DNA of 14,734 nucleotides from Verrucomicrobiota bacterium (GTDB lineage Bacteria; Verrucomicrobiota; Verrucomicrobiia; Opitutales; Opitutaceae). Numbering within the stretch: the stretch's first letter is position 1; every line of letters starts with the position of its first letter. The stretch is from the NCBI GenBank assembly GCA_023446735.1, contig JAEXPQ010000269.1:1-14734 (forward strand), in the 5' to 3' direction. The position numbers and the translations under genes are program-made. The notes under the pieces were generated by a model, which searched no databases, was not told where the DNA came from, and was given only the letters and a program-made list of their open reading frames with translations. This document shows positions 13,958 through 14,734 of this stretch, piece after piece.

Positions 13958-14734
13958 ATGAACAAGAAGACCAGTCCGGCCGAGACGTTTCGCAACGAGG
14001 CGGAGGATCTGCTCATCCAGATCGAGGAGGTCGCGCTGTCGATCAATCGCGGCACCGACATGGCTGAGGCGGTCAATCGGCTCTTCCGCGCCTTCCACAC
14101 GATCAAGGGCTCGGGCGGGATGTTCGGCTTCACGGCCGTGGCGGAGTTCACCCACCATGTGGAGACGATGCTCGACGCGGTCCGTGAGGGGCACGGTGCG
14201 TTGACGTCGGAGATGGTCTCGGTGCTGCTGGCGGCGCGCGACCACATCGGCAACCTGCTCGCCGGCGACCCGAAGGCGACTGCCACACCCGGCGGCGAGA
14301 AGATCATCGAGGCCTGCCGCGCCTTGGTGCCGTCCGAGGACGGACCGATGCCGCAGCCGTCGGAGACTACGGTCCAGATGACCGGCGGCACGCTGACACC
14401 GAACTCCGGACACGCGGCCACGACCTATCGCATCTTCTTCCGCCCGAACCGTGACCTGATGGTCGCCGGCACCGATCCGCGCGTGTTGCTCGACGAGTTG
14501 CGGGACCTGGGACCGTGCGAAATCAGCGCCGACGTTTCGGGGGTGCCGCCGCTGGAGGAGTTGCAGCCCGATGGCTGCTATCTGGCCTGGAACGCCACGC
14601 TTTCGACCGACCGGGGCATCGCGGCGATCCGCGATGTCTTCATCTTCGTCGAGGACGGTGCGGAGCTGCGGATCGACGAGCAGCCTCGCCCGGCGGCGGA
14701 GCCTGCTCCGGCGGCCCCGGCGCCGCCGGCGGCG
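13958..14734 (+). CDS. cheA: chemotaxis histidine kinase CheA, N-terminal part (runs off the window)
   Basis: The first 259 codons of a CheA kinase, open to the window end. Residues about 1-110 form the P1 HPt domain with the phosphoacceptor His47 in FRAFHTIKGSGGMFGF and a following HHVETMLDAVREG helix. After a linker of about 40 residues, a second domain at about 154-246 (TTYRIFFRPNRDLMVAGTDP ... DGCYLAWNATLSTDRG ... IRDVFIFVEDGAELRI) matches the alpha/beta domain found between P1 and the kinase core in many CheA proteins of non-enterobacterial clusters. Then an Ala/Pro linker begins. The dimerisation, ATPase and CheW-like domains should follow outside the window. CheA normally autophosphorylates under receptor control and passes phosphate to CheY and CheB; the adjacent cheY-like gene is the clear substrate candidate. 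Confidence 0.97.
   Translation, partial: MNKKTSPAETFRNEAEDLLIQIEEVALSINRGTDMAEAVNRLFRAFHTIKGSGGMFGFTAVAEFTHHVETMLDAVREGHGALTSEMVSVLLAARDHIGNLLAGDPKATATPGGEKIIEACRALVPSEDGPMPQPSETTVQMTGGTLTPNSGHAATTYRIFFRPNRDLMVAGTDPRVLLDELRDLGPCEISADVSGVPPLEELQPDGCYLAWNATLSTDRGIAAIRDVFIFVEDGAELRIDEQPRPAAEPAPAAPAPPAA

Noticed and set aside
11416..14421. A 1001-codon minus-strand frame opposite the chemotaxis-like operon
   Set aside because: It covers four plus-strand genes with conserved motifs and has no domain of its own; a composition artefact.

Overview
The window is very GC-rich, tightly packed and free of mobile elements. It most likely comes from a Verrucomicrobiota chromosome of the Opitutaceae type. 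That placement is inference, based on two things: a two-component hybrid with a secreted beta-propeller sensor, and a secreted protein ending in a degenerate 'ADPDGDG..NLLEYA.G.DP'-type tail that is common in that phylum. No rRNA, tRNA, CRISPR array or insertion sequence was seen.

Layout. Positions 1-132 (minus) hold the first 44 codons of cysS. Divergent from it, 337-3399 encodes a secreted protein built from two tandem BACON - NHL propeller - BACON units. A large membrane-bound hybrid histidine kinase follows at 3515-7582: signal peptide, propeller, Y_Y_Y domain, one membrane helix, HisKA, HATPase and two receiver domains. Next comes hemB (7634-8647), encoding an Mg-type porphobilinogen synthase. 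A soluble, atypical histidine kinase (8718-9668) converges on a receiver-histidine kinase fusion (9820-10938, minus).

After a 378-bp divergent intergenic region containing three helically phased TCCGTGGG repeats, a plus-strand chemotaxis-like operon begins and runs off the window end. It encodes a soluble receptor-like protein (to 13260), a STAS-domain protein (13260-13547, start and stop codons overlapping), a CheY-type receiver (13561-13926) and the N-terminal half of a CheA kinase (from 13958).

How the genes work together. The last four genes form one signalling unit: CheA would phosphorylate the CheY-like protein, with the receptor-like protein and the STAS protein modulating this. The receptor-like protein is the most unusual item. 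It has no membrane segment, a receptor tip with key residues replaced, a helix carrying a D-x-x-x-Q motif in a CheZ-like context, and a flexible tail ending in DNVELF. Together these suggest, as a hypothesis, a combined scaffold and CheY-P phosphatase. The two middle kinases (one with a non-consensus histidine box, one with Arg replacing the receiver Lys) could form a separate cytoplasmic relay. cysS and hemB are housekeeping genes.
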